Below are positions 41,094-41,098 of a stretch of 41,098 bases of DNA, in pieces; the stretch's first letter is position 1, and every line of letters starts with the position of its first letter. Under the pieces are notes generated by a model, which worked only from the letters and a program-made list of their open reading frames with translations, made no database searches and was not told the origin of the DNA. The stretch is from Oscillospiraceae bacterium (GTDB lineage: Bacteria > Bacillota > Clostridia > Oscillospirales > Ruminococcaceae), in contig JAFQUQ010000035.1 of NCBI GenBank assembly GCA_017408395.1, positions 1 to 41,098 of the forward strand, in the 5' to 3' direction. The position numbers and the translations under genes were made by a program.

Positions 41094-41098
41094 AATTC

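Overview
This window is a stretch of chromosome from an endospore-forming member of the Firmicutes, class Clostridia, most likely a gut Oscillospiraceae/Ruminococcus-type organism. The basis is a tricistronic gerA-type germinant receptor, spmA-spmB, a clostridial V/A-type ATPase operon, an AbrB-family regulator with a C-terminal CxxC/CxxC finger, strong AGGAGG ribosome binding sites, sigma-A promoters of the TTGACA-17-TATAAT type, and very frequent TTG start codons. I see no prophage, insertion sequence, transposase or CRISPR array. Most of the window is ordinary core and housekeeping DNA.

Layout. 1-1170: a cut-off lipoprotein gene and a DUF368 membrane protein. 1195-3320: a two-gene transcription unit (small two-helix membrane protein plus a degenerate EAL/Cache protein) bracketed by two direct copies of a ~175-180 bp MITE-like repeat; the right-hand copy splits a transcription terminator. 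3320-8132: DUF4363/DUF421 pair, divergent from the gerA-type spore germination operon, with sigma-G-like promoters in the shared gap. 8190-11244: lepA and hemW. 11291-14180: HD-GYP c-di-GMP phosphodiesterase, AbrB-family regulator, spmA-spmB. 14232-24505: one long minus-strand block that starts with an ACT protein (UPF0237) and a PFL-family protein (UPF0210) and continues into the nine-gene V-type ATPase operon (G/H-C-I-K-F-E-A-B-D). 24748-28243: PHP phosphatase, Lrp/AsnC regulator overlapping an aminotransferase gene, and ispE. 28287-29931: a membrane diguanylate cyclase and an orphan hypothetical. 30116-30317: two tRNA-Ser genes. 30448-35283: an operon of two dynamin-like GTPases with a protein between them that looks like an M48 metalloprotease whose zinc site is altered. 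35494-41098: eukaryotic-type HisA, YhfC-type intramembrane protease, DegV, a cysteine synthase-family enzyme, a Cys-rich pentapeptide-repeat protein, a Rid-family protein and tRNA-Leu.

How the genes work together. Three c-di-GMP proteins (degenerate EAL, HD-GYP, GGDEF) are scattered but may act in one signalling network. GerA/B/C, SpmA/B and perhaps the DUF421/DUF4363 pair serve the spore. The V-ATPase genes build one membrane rotary machine. The best candidate for an undescribed system is the dynamin / M48-like / dynamin operon: its genes are tightly spaced, the last two overlap by one base, and the middle protein keeps the M48 fold signature while two of its three zinc ligands appear changed. 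Other points of interest are a possible attenuator before the ACT gene, the repeat that duplicated a terminator stem, and the stand-alone eukaryotic-type HisA.
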